Assembly (NCBI GenBank): GCA_019456195.1
Contig: VRUK01000007.1
Location: 21,692 to 85,691, forward strand
DNA from: Planctomycetota bacterium
Lineage (GTDB): Bacteria; Planctomycetota; Phycisphaerae; Sedimentisphaerales; Anaerobacaceae
DNA length: 64,000 nucleotides
Direction of reading: 5' to 3'
The notes beneath the pieces were generated by a model. It saw nothing but the letters and a program-made list of their open reading frames with translations, was not told the DNA's origin and did no database searches. Position numbers and translations under genes: made by a program. Below are positions 1 through 6,545 of the stretch, in pieces (the first letter of the stretch is position 1; every line of letters starts with the position of its first letter).

Positions 1-85
1 TGTTAATACGAAAACGGTCATCGCCGAGTATCTCCATAATATCGGCCATCTCATTAAATATTTCACTCAGCATAGAATTCTTCAT
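1..85 (-). CDS. polX: DNA polymerase/3'-5' exonuclease PolX, N-terminal fragment cut by the window edge
   Basis: Only 28 codons are inside the window, reading leftward from an ATG at 83-85. The peptide starts MKNSMLSEIFNEMADIMEIL and continues to GDDRFRIN. This matches how bacterial family X DNA polymerases with a PHP domain begin: a helix with 'IFxExADxxEIxG' followed by 'FRIR'. These enzymes act in base-excision repair and gap filling. A second ATG at 71-73 is a possible alternative start. No strong Shine-Dalgarno is visible. The call rests on a short match and the rest of the gene is outside the window. Confidence 0.62.
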   Translation of the reverse strand, partial: MKNSMLSEIFNEMADIMEILGDDRFRIN

Positions 86-238
86 AGGTATGAATTATAT
101 CCCCGCACAAACAAAATCAAAATGATAATTTACTATCTGCCGAAAAGCATACACATATCGCCCCTTACAGGCCGGCCTTTAATATTGCAGACAAAGCGGA
201 TTTAAGGTACATTGGCCTTTTCAGTAAAGATCCGAAAA

Positions 239-862
239 ATGACGCTAAAAAAAACAAATTTAACAGAACAGAAATCCGACTCGGCGCATCCTATAACAAA
301 ACTGCGGGAACTCAACAAGCCGAAGGAGCGCTCGGAGCAAAGGCTGGATTCGCTTGTCCGGCGATTAAGGGCTGGCGACCATACCGCCGCGGCAGAGCTT
401 GTTGATATATATTACAAGCAGATTTATTTGTTTATGAGAAGGCTTGGGCACGACCGTCAAGTCAGCGAAGACCTGACCCAGGAAAGCTTTCTTAACGCCT
501 GGCACCATATAGGCCAATTGAGGGACGGCAAAGCCTTGAACGGCTGGCTCTATCGGATTGCCGGCAACGTTTCAAAGCTATACTGGCGCAGGCATAAGCA
601 CAAAAAGCCAGCCACCCTCGAAAACTTTGACGTCCCTGACAGTAAAAAAGCTGGACTTGATACAGTCGAACATAACGAACAGTTGGAGCAGTTGGAAAAC
701 GCTGTTGCTCGTCTGCCCGTCAAATTAAGGCAAACGATTGTTTTACATTACATGCAGCAGTTGACTATCGCCGAAGCTGCCGATACAGCAGGCATAAGGG
801 ATGGAACCTTCAAAAGCAGACTCAATAGAGCATTAACAACTTTGAGAAAGCAGGTTATATAA
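239..862 (+). CDS. ECF-type RNA polymerase sigma factor
   Basis: A 207-residue sigma-70 family factor of the extracytoplasmic-function type. Region 2 lies at about residues 50-95 (LVDIYYKQIYLFMRRLG, then the conserved DLTQESFLNAWHH). Region 4 lies at about 158-204 (LPVKLRQTIVLHYMQQL, then a helix-turn-helix ending TFKSRLNRALTTLRK). Regions 1.1 and 3 are absent, as expected for ECF factors. I chose the ATG at 239; an in-frame TTG at 212 would add nine residues. The next gene starts about 30 nt downstream and encodes a membrane protein, the usual sigma/anti-sigma arrangement. The regulon is unknown, but the two prepilin-like genes just downstream are candidates. Confidence 0.9.
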   Translation: MTLKKTNLTEQKSDSAHPITKLRELNKPKERSEQRLDSLVRRLRAGDHTAAAELVDIYYKQIYLFMRRLGHDRQVSEDLTQESFLNAWHHIGQLRDGKALNGWLYRIAGNVSKLYWRRHKHKKPATLENFDVPDSKKAGLDTVEHNEQLEQLENAVARLPVKLRQTIVLHYMQQLTIAEAADTAGIRDGTFKSRLNRALTTLRKQVI

Positions 863-893
863 AAGGTTGTCCACACGCAAAGTGAAAGCTGCT

Positions 894-1430
894 ATGATAA
901 AAGAACAAGACCTAAAAGAACTACTGAACAAATTATCCGATGCCACCACAGAGCCGGTCCCCCATGCTCTCGGCGAGGATATAAAACGCCAGATCCCGCA
1001 CAGACTTTCGCACCACAGGGCAGGGATGGATACCATCAACATTATAATTCATCTTAGAATAAATAAACTTGCTGCTGCGGCGGCTATAATCATAACAATA
1101 ATATTCTGTGCAACCTTCCTTGGCGGCCGGGACTCGACCGGAGGCGGGGTACTTAAAGACAGTATGCTGTTTATTAAATATTGGGCCACTGCCGATACTG
1201 CCAACATATCGGCCGTAAAGTCAAGATATGATCGCCTCCTTGGCCGCGGTGAAGACGTCGTATGGTATGGCGATCGGATTAACTCAAAAGACAGCTCCAC
1301 TGTGCTGATGCAGCGTAAGCTCCCCGATGGTAAATATGAGGTTATGTTCGTCGATGGGCACAAAAAGCAAGTTACTGCCGAAGAGTTAATACCACTGCTA
1401 ACCAGGATGCTGCAAAAAAAGGCGAAATAA
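894..1430 (+). CDS. Single-pass membrane protein, possible anti-sigma factor
   Basis: About 178 residues. A cytoplasmic N-terminal stretch of about 55 residues is followed by one hydrophobic segment (about 59-79, LAAAAAIIITIIFCATFLGG) and an outer domain rich in charged residues that ends VTAEELIPLLTRMLQKKAK. It directly follows the ECF sigma gene in the same direction, so an anti-sigma or signal-sensing role is the natural inference. The zinc anti-sigma motif HxxxCxxC is absent, so this would be a non-canonical partner. The ATG at 894 is preferred; a TTG at 867 lies in frame only five bases after the sigma stop. I recognise no named domain. Confidence 0.6.
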   Translation: MIKEQDLKELLNKLSDATTEPVPHALGEDIKRQIPHRLSHHRAGMDTINIIIHLRINKLAAAAAIIITIIFCATFLGGRDSTGGGVLKDSMLFIKYWATADTANISAVKSRYDRLLGRGEDVVWYGDRINSKDSSTVLMQRKLPDGKYEVMFVDGHKKQVTAEELIPLLTRMLQKKAK

Positions 1431-1557
1431 CAACTTTTCCGCCGATAAAATTCACCGATTTCTCCCTTGATTTGACACTTATTATATGGTAGAATTCCGT
1501 TATACGGGGTGTAATTCCCGAAAAACTTTTTTACAGTACAAAATTTGGAGTATCAAC

Positions 1558-2358
1558 ATGAGGAGACGAAGAGGGTTTACCCTGATAGAACTTTTAGTGG
1601 TTATCGCTATTATCGCACTTTTGATGGCGATATTGATGCCCGCACTGGCCAGGGTCAAGAAACAGGCACAGTCGGTTACCTGTCAGGCAAAACTGAAACA
1701 ATGGGGCCTTATATTCAAGCTATATACGGATGACCATGACGGCTATTTCAATGAAGGTTGGGGAGTGGGTGAGCCTACGCTGTTCCCGAACGCACTGCGC
1801 TCGTATTACAAAAACGACGATAGCATGCTCCTGTGCCCGACGGCAACCAGAGAAATGTTAAGTGATGCCGACTGGGGCACATTTAAAGCGGCTGTCCGTA
1901 CTATGTCAACACCAGAAGGTGGTTCTCGCCGTTACGTCTTCAGCTATTGCATAAATTCATGGACCAATTATATGCACGCCGACCGCGGAAGCCGCCTGGA
2001 AGAATGGTTCTGGAAAAGTGTCAACAATGCCAAAAATATGAGTCAAATTCCAGTCCTCGGTGATGGCACATGGCATGACGCCTGGCCTCGCGATACCGAT
2101 ACGCCGGCGCCGACTATGGATGCTTTTGGCATAGGCAATCAGGGCACTTCGGGCGAAATGGACCATTTTTGCATCGACCGGCATAACGGATTCATGAACA
2201 TGCTCTATATGGACTGGTCTATCAGAAATACCGGGCTTAAAGAGTTATGGACCATAAAGTGGCATCGTGACTTTAACACAATGGGCCCGTGGACAAGAGC
2301 CGGCGGCGTAATGCCCAGCGACTGGCCGCGATGGCTGCAGCGATATAAAGATTACTAA
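1558..2358 (+). CDS. Prepilin-type N-terminal cleavage/methylation protein, H-X9-D family (copy 1)
   Basis: 266 residues starting at an ATG preceded by GGAG. The N-terminus is a type IV pilin-like leader (MRRRRG, cleavage before [20 protein letters not shown]), giving Phe+1, Glu+5 and a hydrophobic helix. The soluble domain carries two conserved cysteines near residue 40 and in 'LLCPTA'. The C-terminus has the planctomycete signature RHNGFMNMLYMDWS, a His followed nine residues later by Asp, with Trp where many relatives have Gly. Planctomycetes encode many such pseudopilin-like proteins of uncertain function, probably exported and membrane-anchored. It is paralogous to the next gene and to the gene at 44015-44845. 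Confidence 0.88.
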   Translation: MRRRRGFTLIELLVVIAIIALLMAILMPALARVKKQAQSVTCQAKLKQWGLIFKLYTDDHDGYFNEGWGVGEPTLFPNALRSYYKNDDSMLLCPTATREMLSDADWGTFKAAVRTMSTPEGGSRRYVFSYCINSWTNYMHADRGSRLEEWFWKSVNNAKNMSQIPVLGDGTWHDAWPRDTDTPAPTMDAFGIGNQGTSGEMDHFCIDRHNGFMNMLYMDWSIRNTGLKELWTIKWHRDFNTMGPWTRAGGVMPSDWPRWLQRYKDY

Positions 2359-2377
2359 AATTATCTGCCAAATACAA

Positions 2378-2407
2378 AAAGGCCGGCCTATCGGGGCTGG
2401 CCTTTCT
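2378..2407 (+). terminator. Rho-independent terminator between the two prepilin-like genes
   Basis: The stem AAAGGCCGGCC pairs with GGCTGGCCTTT across a short loop, followed by CTTAT. It starts 20 bases after the stop of the first prepilin gene, so the two paralogs are probably transcribed at least partly separately. Confidence 0.6.
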
Positions 2408-2463
2408 TATGGACTGATATTATTTGAAAAGAAATCTGAACGGACAGAATGGAGTTGTTTCTT

Positions 2464-3213
2464 ATGCGAAAAAAACAAGGATTCACCTTAATCGAACTTT
2501 TAGTCGTCATAGCTATTATCGCTCTGTTGATGGCAATCCTGATGCCCGCACTCCAGCGGGTAAGAAAACAGGCAAAAGTGGTTCTCTGCCGCACCAATCT
2601 CAAGGAATGGGGTCTCGTCTGGGCAATGTACACAGACGAAAACAATAGCAAATTCCCCGACTATATGGGAGGCGACTGGATGCAGAATCTGATAGATTAC
2701 TACTCTAACAGCGAAAAACTCCTTTACTGCCCGATGACCACCAAAACCATGGAAGAGGGCGCTCCAGTCCGCTATTCAATTCTCCCTACCGGAGGAAGCT
2801 ATTCACTGAATGAGTGGATTTATGACAGCGACGATACCGGTGGCGGCCGCAGGCTCGAGGAGTACTGGAGAAGCACAAATCATAAAGGTTTGAATAACGT
2901 CCCTGTTATGGCAGATGGCGCCTGGCGTGCTGACGGCCAGCCCTACGAAACCGATGCACCTCCCTCATACGATGGAGAGCCGCGCTCTGGAGTAGGTACG
3001 ACAGGAAATGAAATGCGCATCTTCTCCATCAACCGTCACGATGGATTTGTAAACGTCCTCTTTATGGACTGGACCACCAGGAAAATAGGAATCAAAGAGT
3101 TATGGACTTTGAAATGGAATACCGACTATAACATTGCCGGCGCATGGACTACGGCCGGCCTCGCACAACCGGGCGACTGGCCGCAATGGATGAGGCATTT
3201 CAAAGACTATTAA
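2464..3213 (+). CDS. Prepilin-type N-terminal cleavage/methylation protein, H-X9-D family (copy 2)
   Basis: 249 residues. The start ATG at 2464 has GGAG nine bases upstream; an in-frame ATG at 2449 lies upstream of that site and is less likely. The leader is MRKKQG, followed by [20 protein letters not shown], nearly identical to the upstream copy, including at the DNA level over the first 100 bases. The middle region differs more, but Cys positions, the '[10 protein letters not shown]' segment and the C-terminal [14 protein letters not shown] and [12 protein letters not shown] motifs are shared. The two genes arose by tandem duplication. Role as for copy 1: an exported pseudopilin-like protein with unknown partners. 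Confidence 0.88.
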   Translation: MRKKQGFTLIELLVVIAIIALLMAILMPALQRVRKQAKVVLCRTNLKEWGLVWAMYTDENNSKFPDYMGGDWMQNLIDYYSNSEKLLYCPMTTKTMEEGAPVRYSILPTGGSYSLNEWIYDSDDTGGGRRLEEYWRSTNHKGLNNVPVMADGAWRADGQPYETDAPPSYDGEPRSGVGTTGNEMRIFSINRHDGFVNVLFMDWTTRKIGIKELWTLKWNTDYNIAGAWTTAGLAQPGDWPQWMRHFKDY

Positions 3214-3234
3214 AAAATGACCGTTGAACAAAAC

Positions 3235-3262
3235 AAGCCGGCTTAATATACCGGCTTTTTTA
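3235..3262 (+). terminator. Rho-independent terminator after the prepilin pair
   Basis: AAGCCGG and CCGGCTT form a stem around a nine-base A/T loop and are followed by a run of T. It lies 22 bases after the stop codon and would end transcription of the sigma/prepilin block before the convergent regulator gene. Confidence 0.75.
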
Positions 3263-3379
3263 TTGGCTCTGTCTCGCGACTAAACCGGCCACCTGCCTGA
3301 TAAGTTCAAACTCAGAATTGTTTTTCCAAATGCAGTAATTATGTTTGCCCGCCGAAGAGATTCTCACGGGCGCGCGGAA

Positions 3380-3958
3380 CTAATAAATAATCGCAGTGGC
3401 TTCTTCAATCCTCCTGATGACCTCTTTGGCATCGGAGGAGTAAGGTACGTAACCATCGAAGCCCTTCTGCAACAGGGCCTCGGACTCAGATTCACCTAAA
3501 TTGTTCACGAGTGCTATAATCTTAATAGTCCTCAAATCCTCATTCGTATGAATACATTCGCAAATGCTCATCGCATTTATGTCCTCAGACAAAAGGCTTA
3601 CAAGCAAAACATGAGGGGCAAATTTATGAACTATCGCACCGGTACCAAAATTGCTCCGGACGGTCTTGACTTCGTAGTCTGCTTCGCTTCGCAAAACATC
3701 CGCCAAAGCCGATGCAGTCTTATCGTTACTGTCTGCTACAAGTACCCGGATTTTGCCCACCGGAAGTGCCGATGTAGGCATATTATGCATCTTCATAAAC
3801 CGAATCAGCTCGCCGACAGGTATTCGCCTGTCCTTGCTGCCTGGTATGCGATAGCCTTTGAGTTGGCCGTTATCAAACCACTTCGAAACCGTTCGGGGAG
3901 CAACGTGACAAATCTTGGCTACGTCGCCCGTCGTTAGTACGTCTTTGCCTTTTGCCAT
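3380..3958 (-). CDS. HTH (MerR/excisionase-like) DNA-binding protein with degenerate receiver domain
   Basis: 192 residues from the ATG at 3958, preceded by AGGA; an upstream in-frame GTG at 3976 is possible. Residues about 5-60 form a winged HTH of the excisionase/MerR type (LTTGDVAKICHVAPRTVSKWF, ending in the wing RRIPVGELIRFM). Residues about 70-190 resemble a response-regulator receiver, starting RVLVADSND. Where receivers have the phosphorylated Asp (LLVDL...PD) this protein has Ser (LLVSLLSED), and the Lys-Pro after the last strand is replaced by Pro-Tyr-Ser. It is therefore probably an atypical, phosphorylation-independent regulator. Similar HTH-receiver proteins occur in planctomycetes. 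No histidine kinase is nearby. Confidence 0.8.
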   Translation of the reverse strand: MAKGKDVLTTGDVAKICHVAPRTVSKWFDNGQLKGYRIPGSKDRRIPVGELIRFMKMHNMPTSALPVGKIRVLVADSNDKTASALADVLRSEADYEVKTVRSNFGTGAIVHKFAPHVLLVSLLSEDINAMSICECIHTNEDLRTIKIIALVNNLGESESEALLQKGFDGYVPYSSDAKEVIRRIEEATAIIY

Positions 3959-4212
3959 TTCAAGATTCCTACCCACTACGAATGATATTCAAACCGTATG
4001 TTTAATCGGTTCTAAATCGAAGGTTGTTTAACATTCAAAATGCAATTTTCAAGTCTCCGCCGTTTTATTTCGCAAAATCCCTATAGAAGTAACAAATAAA
4101 CATTTATTTCATCAGCACTACGTCCGATAAAGGCAAGGGAGCTTTTCGATTTCAGACGGAAACCGCAGATATGCAATTGTTCCTCCACAAAAATCGAGTA
4201 CTCAAAATATCT

Positions 4213-4240
4213 TTGATTTATCGGCCGGTGGCGGTACAAT
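4213..4240 (+). promoter_or_regulatory. Sigma-70-like promoter for the DegT-type aminotransferase
   Basis: A -35 TTGATT and a -10 TACAAT are separated by 16 bases. They lie 22 bases before the ATG at 4262, with an AAAGGAG ribosome-binding site between. Read by eye; not tested. Confidence 0.5.
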
Positions 4241-4261
4241 TTTGGAAAAGGAGTTTTATAT

Positions 4262-5386
4262 ATGCAGATATACTTGTCTCGGCCGGATATAACCGCCAAA
4301 GAAATCGAAGCGGTCTGTGAGGTGCTTCGCAGCCCCGATCTTTCGCTCGGGCCTAAGTTAACGGAATTTGAAAAGGCTTTTACCGACTACACCGGCTCAA
4401 AGCGGGCAATTGCCGTCAACAGCGGAACCAGCGGCCTCTTCTTGTCTATGTTGGCTCTGGGAATCGCCCCGGGTGATGAAGTTATTACAACACCATTTAC
4501 TTTCATTGCCTCAGCCTCTTCGGTCATGATGGCCGGCGCAAAACCCGTCTTTGTTGATATTGACCCGGAAAACCTTAATATCGACCCTGCAAAAATCGAA
4601 GCTCGGATTACAGACCGTACAAAAGCCATTTTGCCCGTGGAGGTTTTCGGCAATCCTGCCGGCCTCGACAAGGTCTCTGAAATTGCTCAAAAACACAATT
4701 TGTCCGTAATAGAAGACAGTTGTGAAGCCCTCGGTTCTGAATTGAACGGGAAAAAGGCCGGAACATTCGGCTCGATGAGCGTATTCGGCTTCTATCCGAA
4801 CAAACAGATAACCACCGGCGAAGGCGGGATGATTTTGACCAATAACGATTCTCTGGCAGATATGTGCGTATCACTTCGAAATCAGGGAAGGGGACCGGAC
4901 GGCACATGGCTCGGACATGACAGACTGGGCTATAATTTCCGCTTGAGTGATATAAATTGTGCGATCGGAATCGTACAGCTATCGAGAATAGACCAAATCA
5001 AAACAAAACGCCTGCAGGTCGCAAAATGGTATCAGCAAATCCTCGCTGACGAATCCAGACTGATAGTGCCCACTGAGCCCGATGGCTGTGATATGAGTTG
5101 GTTCGTATTTGTCGTTCGCCTGGCTGATGGCTTTACTTTGGCCCACCGGGAACGTATTCTACACGCCATGAGAAACGAAAACATCCAGGTCAGCAATTAT
5201 TTCCCTCCTGTGCACCTGCAGCCATTTATGGTTGAGCGGTTCGGCTATAGCCAGGGTGATTTCCCCATTACAGAAGCCGTCTGTAAAAGCACTATCGCCC
5301 TGCCGTTTCATAACAATCTTACTAAGGATGAAGTGGCAATTGTCTGCAAAACCTTGAAAAAAGTGTTGGATAAAAATCAGCCGTAG
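4262..5386 (+). CDS. DegT/DnrJ/EryC1/StrS family PLP-dependent aminotransferase
   Basis: 374 residues, typical length for sugar aminotransferases that act on nucleotide-linked keto-sugars. The ATG follows AAAAGGAG. Visible family features are 'VNSGTSGLFLSMLALGI' (cofactor phosphate binding), 'VEVFGNPAGLD', 'IEDSCEALGSE' (Asp that contacts the pyridine nitrogen) and the PLP lysine in FYPNKQITTGEGGM. The C-terminus contains 'SNYFPPVHLQPF', also conserved. The gene stands alone, without sugar-nucleotide dehydratases or glycosyltransferases next to it, so the substrate cannot be named. Its last 35 codons have been copied into the following small reading frame (5698-5768), evidence of a local tandem duplication. 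Confidence 0.9.
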   Translation: MQIYLSRPDITAKEIEAVCEVLRSPDLSLGPKLTEFEKAFTDYTGSKRAIAVNSGTSGLFLSMLALGIAPGDEVITTPFTFIASASSVMMAGAKPVFVDIDPENLNIDPAKIEARITDRTKAILPVEVFGNPAGLDKVSEIAQKHNLSVIEDSCEALGSELNGKKAGTFGSMSVFGFYPNKQITTGEGGMILTNNDSLADMCVSLRNQGRGPDGTWLGHDRLGYNFRLSDINCAIGIVQLSRIDQIKTKRLQVAKWYQQILADESRLIVPTEPDGCDMSWFVFVVRLADGFTLAHRERILHAMRNENIQVSNYFPPVHLQPFMVERFGYSQGDFPITEAVCKSTIALPFHNNLTKDEVAIVCKTLKKVLDKNQP

Positions 5387-5697
5387 ATACACATCCTGCC
5401 ATCTTCTAAAAGGCATAATTTATTCCTATAATACTTGCCCACAAGCCCATTATATAAGAGTAAAATTGACAGCATTATGCCAATAATTCTTTGGAAAACA
5501 AGGTAAATAACGCAGTTTTTCCCACTTTACACTTGGCATTTGCGGACTTTGTTATTAAATTTAATATAGAGGGAAATCCAAAAAGCTGGCGGAGAGGACC
5601 AGCCGATAATAAATGTGTTTTAGGATGGGGAGAAACTTTATGAGAGGTTGGAAGATCAAATTAATTTTTCTGCTGATAGTCTATCTTGGCGGCTTTG
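5281..5697 (+). repeat. Tandem duplication, unit 1
   Basis: Left copy of a roughly 370-420 bp duplicated segment. It runs from the last codons of the aminotransferase, through the intergenic promoter and leader, into the first 19 codons of the small membrane protein. The 'GTAAAAGCACTA' start aligns with 5701 onward, and the leader at 5501-5645 aligns with 5867-6008 at high identity. Confidence 0.75.
5540..5567 (+). promoter_or_regulatory. Promoter upstream of the chimeric 42-residue frame
   Basis: TTGCGG, 16 bases, TAATAT. The same element recurs at 5906-5933 in the second repeat unit. A leader of about 65 bases follows, with a small hairpin (GCTGG...CCAGC) and then GGGGAGAAA before the ATG at 5640. 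Confidence 0.45.
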
Positions 5698-5768
5698 TGT
5701 GTAAAAGCACTACCGTTCCGCCGTCTTACAACAATCCGACTACGGGGGTCTGCGAAACATCGAAATAA
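5640..5768 (+). CDS. Chimeric 42-residue frame: start of the small membrane protein joined to a copied aminotransferase tail
   Basis: It begins MRGWKIKLIFLLIVYLGGFV, which matches the start of the protein at 6004, and then continues CKSTTVPPSYNNPTTGVCET. That second part matches CKSTIALPFHNNLTKD and VCKT at the C-terminus of the upstream aminotransferase (5283 onward), with a small in-frame deletion. The frame therefore sits exactly on the junction of a tandem duplication. It keeps a promoter-like element, a good ribosome-binding site and a hydrophobic N-terminus, so it may be expressed as a small membrane peptide. A non-functional scar is the safer default. Confidence 0.55.
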   Translation: MRGWKIKLIFLLIVYLGGFVCKSTTVPPSYNNPTTGVCETSK

Positions 5769-6060
5769 GTTTAGCTTAGCCATAGATATACAGTTTATTA
5801 TTTTCACAAAAGCCGGCTCGGCCAATGCTTACGAGAGACTCCACGCCGATAATTAAGCAGAAAATAAGGTGAATAACGCAGTTTTTTGCACTTTACACTT
5901 GGCATTTGCGGACTTTGTTATTAAACTTAATAATAGAGGCAAAATCCAAAGGCTGGCGGAGGGGATCAGCCAATAATACATTGCTTAGGAAGGGAGAAAA
6001 TTTATGAGAGGATGGAAAGCTAAACTCGTTTTTATGCTGGTGGTCTATTTTGGAGGCTTT
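5698..6060 (+). repeat. Tandem duplication, unit 2
   Basis: Right copy of the duplicated segment: a degenerate aminotransferase tail (5698-5768), a spacer about 50 bases shorter than in unit 1, the conserved leader (5867-6003) and the start of the intact small membrane protein gene. The relation to unit 1 is clear by eye across three separate blocks in the same order. Confidence 0.75.
5906..5933 (+). promoter_or_regulatory. Promoter for the 105-residue membrane protein
   Basis: TTGCGG, 16 bases, TAATAA, followed by a leader containing the hairpin GGCTG...CAGCC. Compared with the copy at 5540-5567, the hairpin has changed at paired positions so that a five-base stem remains, which hints that the stem is maintained. 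Confidence 0.45.
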
Positions 6061-6321
6061 GCGACTGCGATTTATACTTTGGCGCCCGCCCCTGAAAACA
6101 ATGCCAATGCATCTGCTGATTCTTCGTTTTTTCGAAGTGTAAAGGCCGGTGCGGAAGAAAAAAGCTCTGTTTTTTCGGCGGTTAAATCAGAAGAGTTCAA
6201 AAATTCGGTGAACTCAGGATTGCACAAGTGCTTTGAATTTAGTAAGGATGCTGCCTGGCGTACTGCCAGATTCATAAAGCAAAAGATTGACGAAGAAAGA
6301 CAAGCTCGAACTGATAGCTGA
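6004..6321 (+). CDS. Small membrane-anchored protein of unknown function
   Basis: 105 residues with GGGAGAAAA upstream of the ATG. One hydrophobic segment (about residues 6-27) follows Arg/Lys at the N-terminus, then a Ser/Ala-rich linker, then an amphipathic helical part (SGLHKCFEFSKDAAWRTARF) ending in charged residues. This fits a single-pass inner-membrane protein with a periplasmic helical domain, or an uncleaved signal anchor. It is the intact partner of the truncated copy at 5640. I do not recognise a family and give no function. Confidence 0.65.
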   Translation: MRGWKAKLVFMLVVYFGGFATAIYTLAPAPENNANASADSSFFRSVKAGAEEKSSVFSAVKSEEFKNSVNSGLHKCFEFSKDAAWRTARFIKQKIDEERQARTDS

Positions 6322-6331
6322 GAAAATTGCT

Positions 6332-6394
6332 GATTTACGATTTGCGATTGCCGATTGAAACCGAAAACCGGAAATTGCAATTCGTAAATCGATG
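6332..6394. repeat. Imperfect inverted repeat made of GATTTACGATTTGCGATT-like words
   Basis: GATTTACGATTTGCGATTG on the left pairs imperfectly with CAATTCGTAAATC on the right across CCGATTGAAACCGAAAACCGG. Similar wordy A/T-rich inverted repeats recur in intergenic DNA of this window (13.2-13.66 kb, 17.25 kb, 43.5 kb). Confidence 0.5.
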
Positions 6395-6425
6395 TTCCAC
6401 CGTTCTTAATTGCTAAATTATAATT

Positions 6426-6470
6426 CGTATATACGTTGCCGGGAGTTTTCCGGAGGGGGGCGTATATACG
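6426..6470. promoter_or_regulatory. Two identical 10-bp palindromes, possible paired operator
   Basis: CGTATATACG occurs at 6426-6435 and 6461-6470. Each is a perfect palindrome and the start-to-start distance is 35 bases, with a G/C-rich hairpin-like segment between. The position, just after the small membrane protein gene and before a terminator, does not fit a simple promoter operator, so the role is open. Confidence 0.35.
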
Positions 6471-6472
6471 AT

Positions 6473-6514
6473 ATTGAATGGCCGTGAGTCACCCAGAGGC
6501 TCACGGCTTTCAAT
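6473..6514. terminator. Bidirectional terminator between convergent genes
   Basis: The stem GCCGTGAG/CTCACGGC has an 11-base loop and is extended by flanking ATTGAA/TTCAAT. It lies between the + strand gene ending at 6321 and the - strand gene ending at 6546. Confidence 0.6.
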
Positions 6515-6545
6515 ATATCAAGCCAAAGCCCTGTGTCTTATAGCC

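Noticed and set aside
5501..5639. Conserved leader in the tandem duplication as a riboswitch
   Set aside because: Conservation between the copies is explained by recent duplication, and only one short hairpin is visible. No known riboswitch core was recognised.
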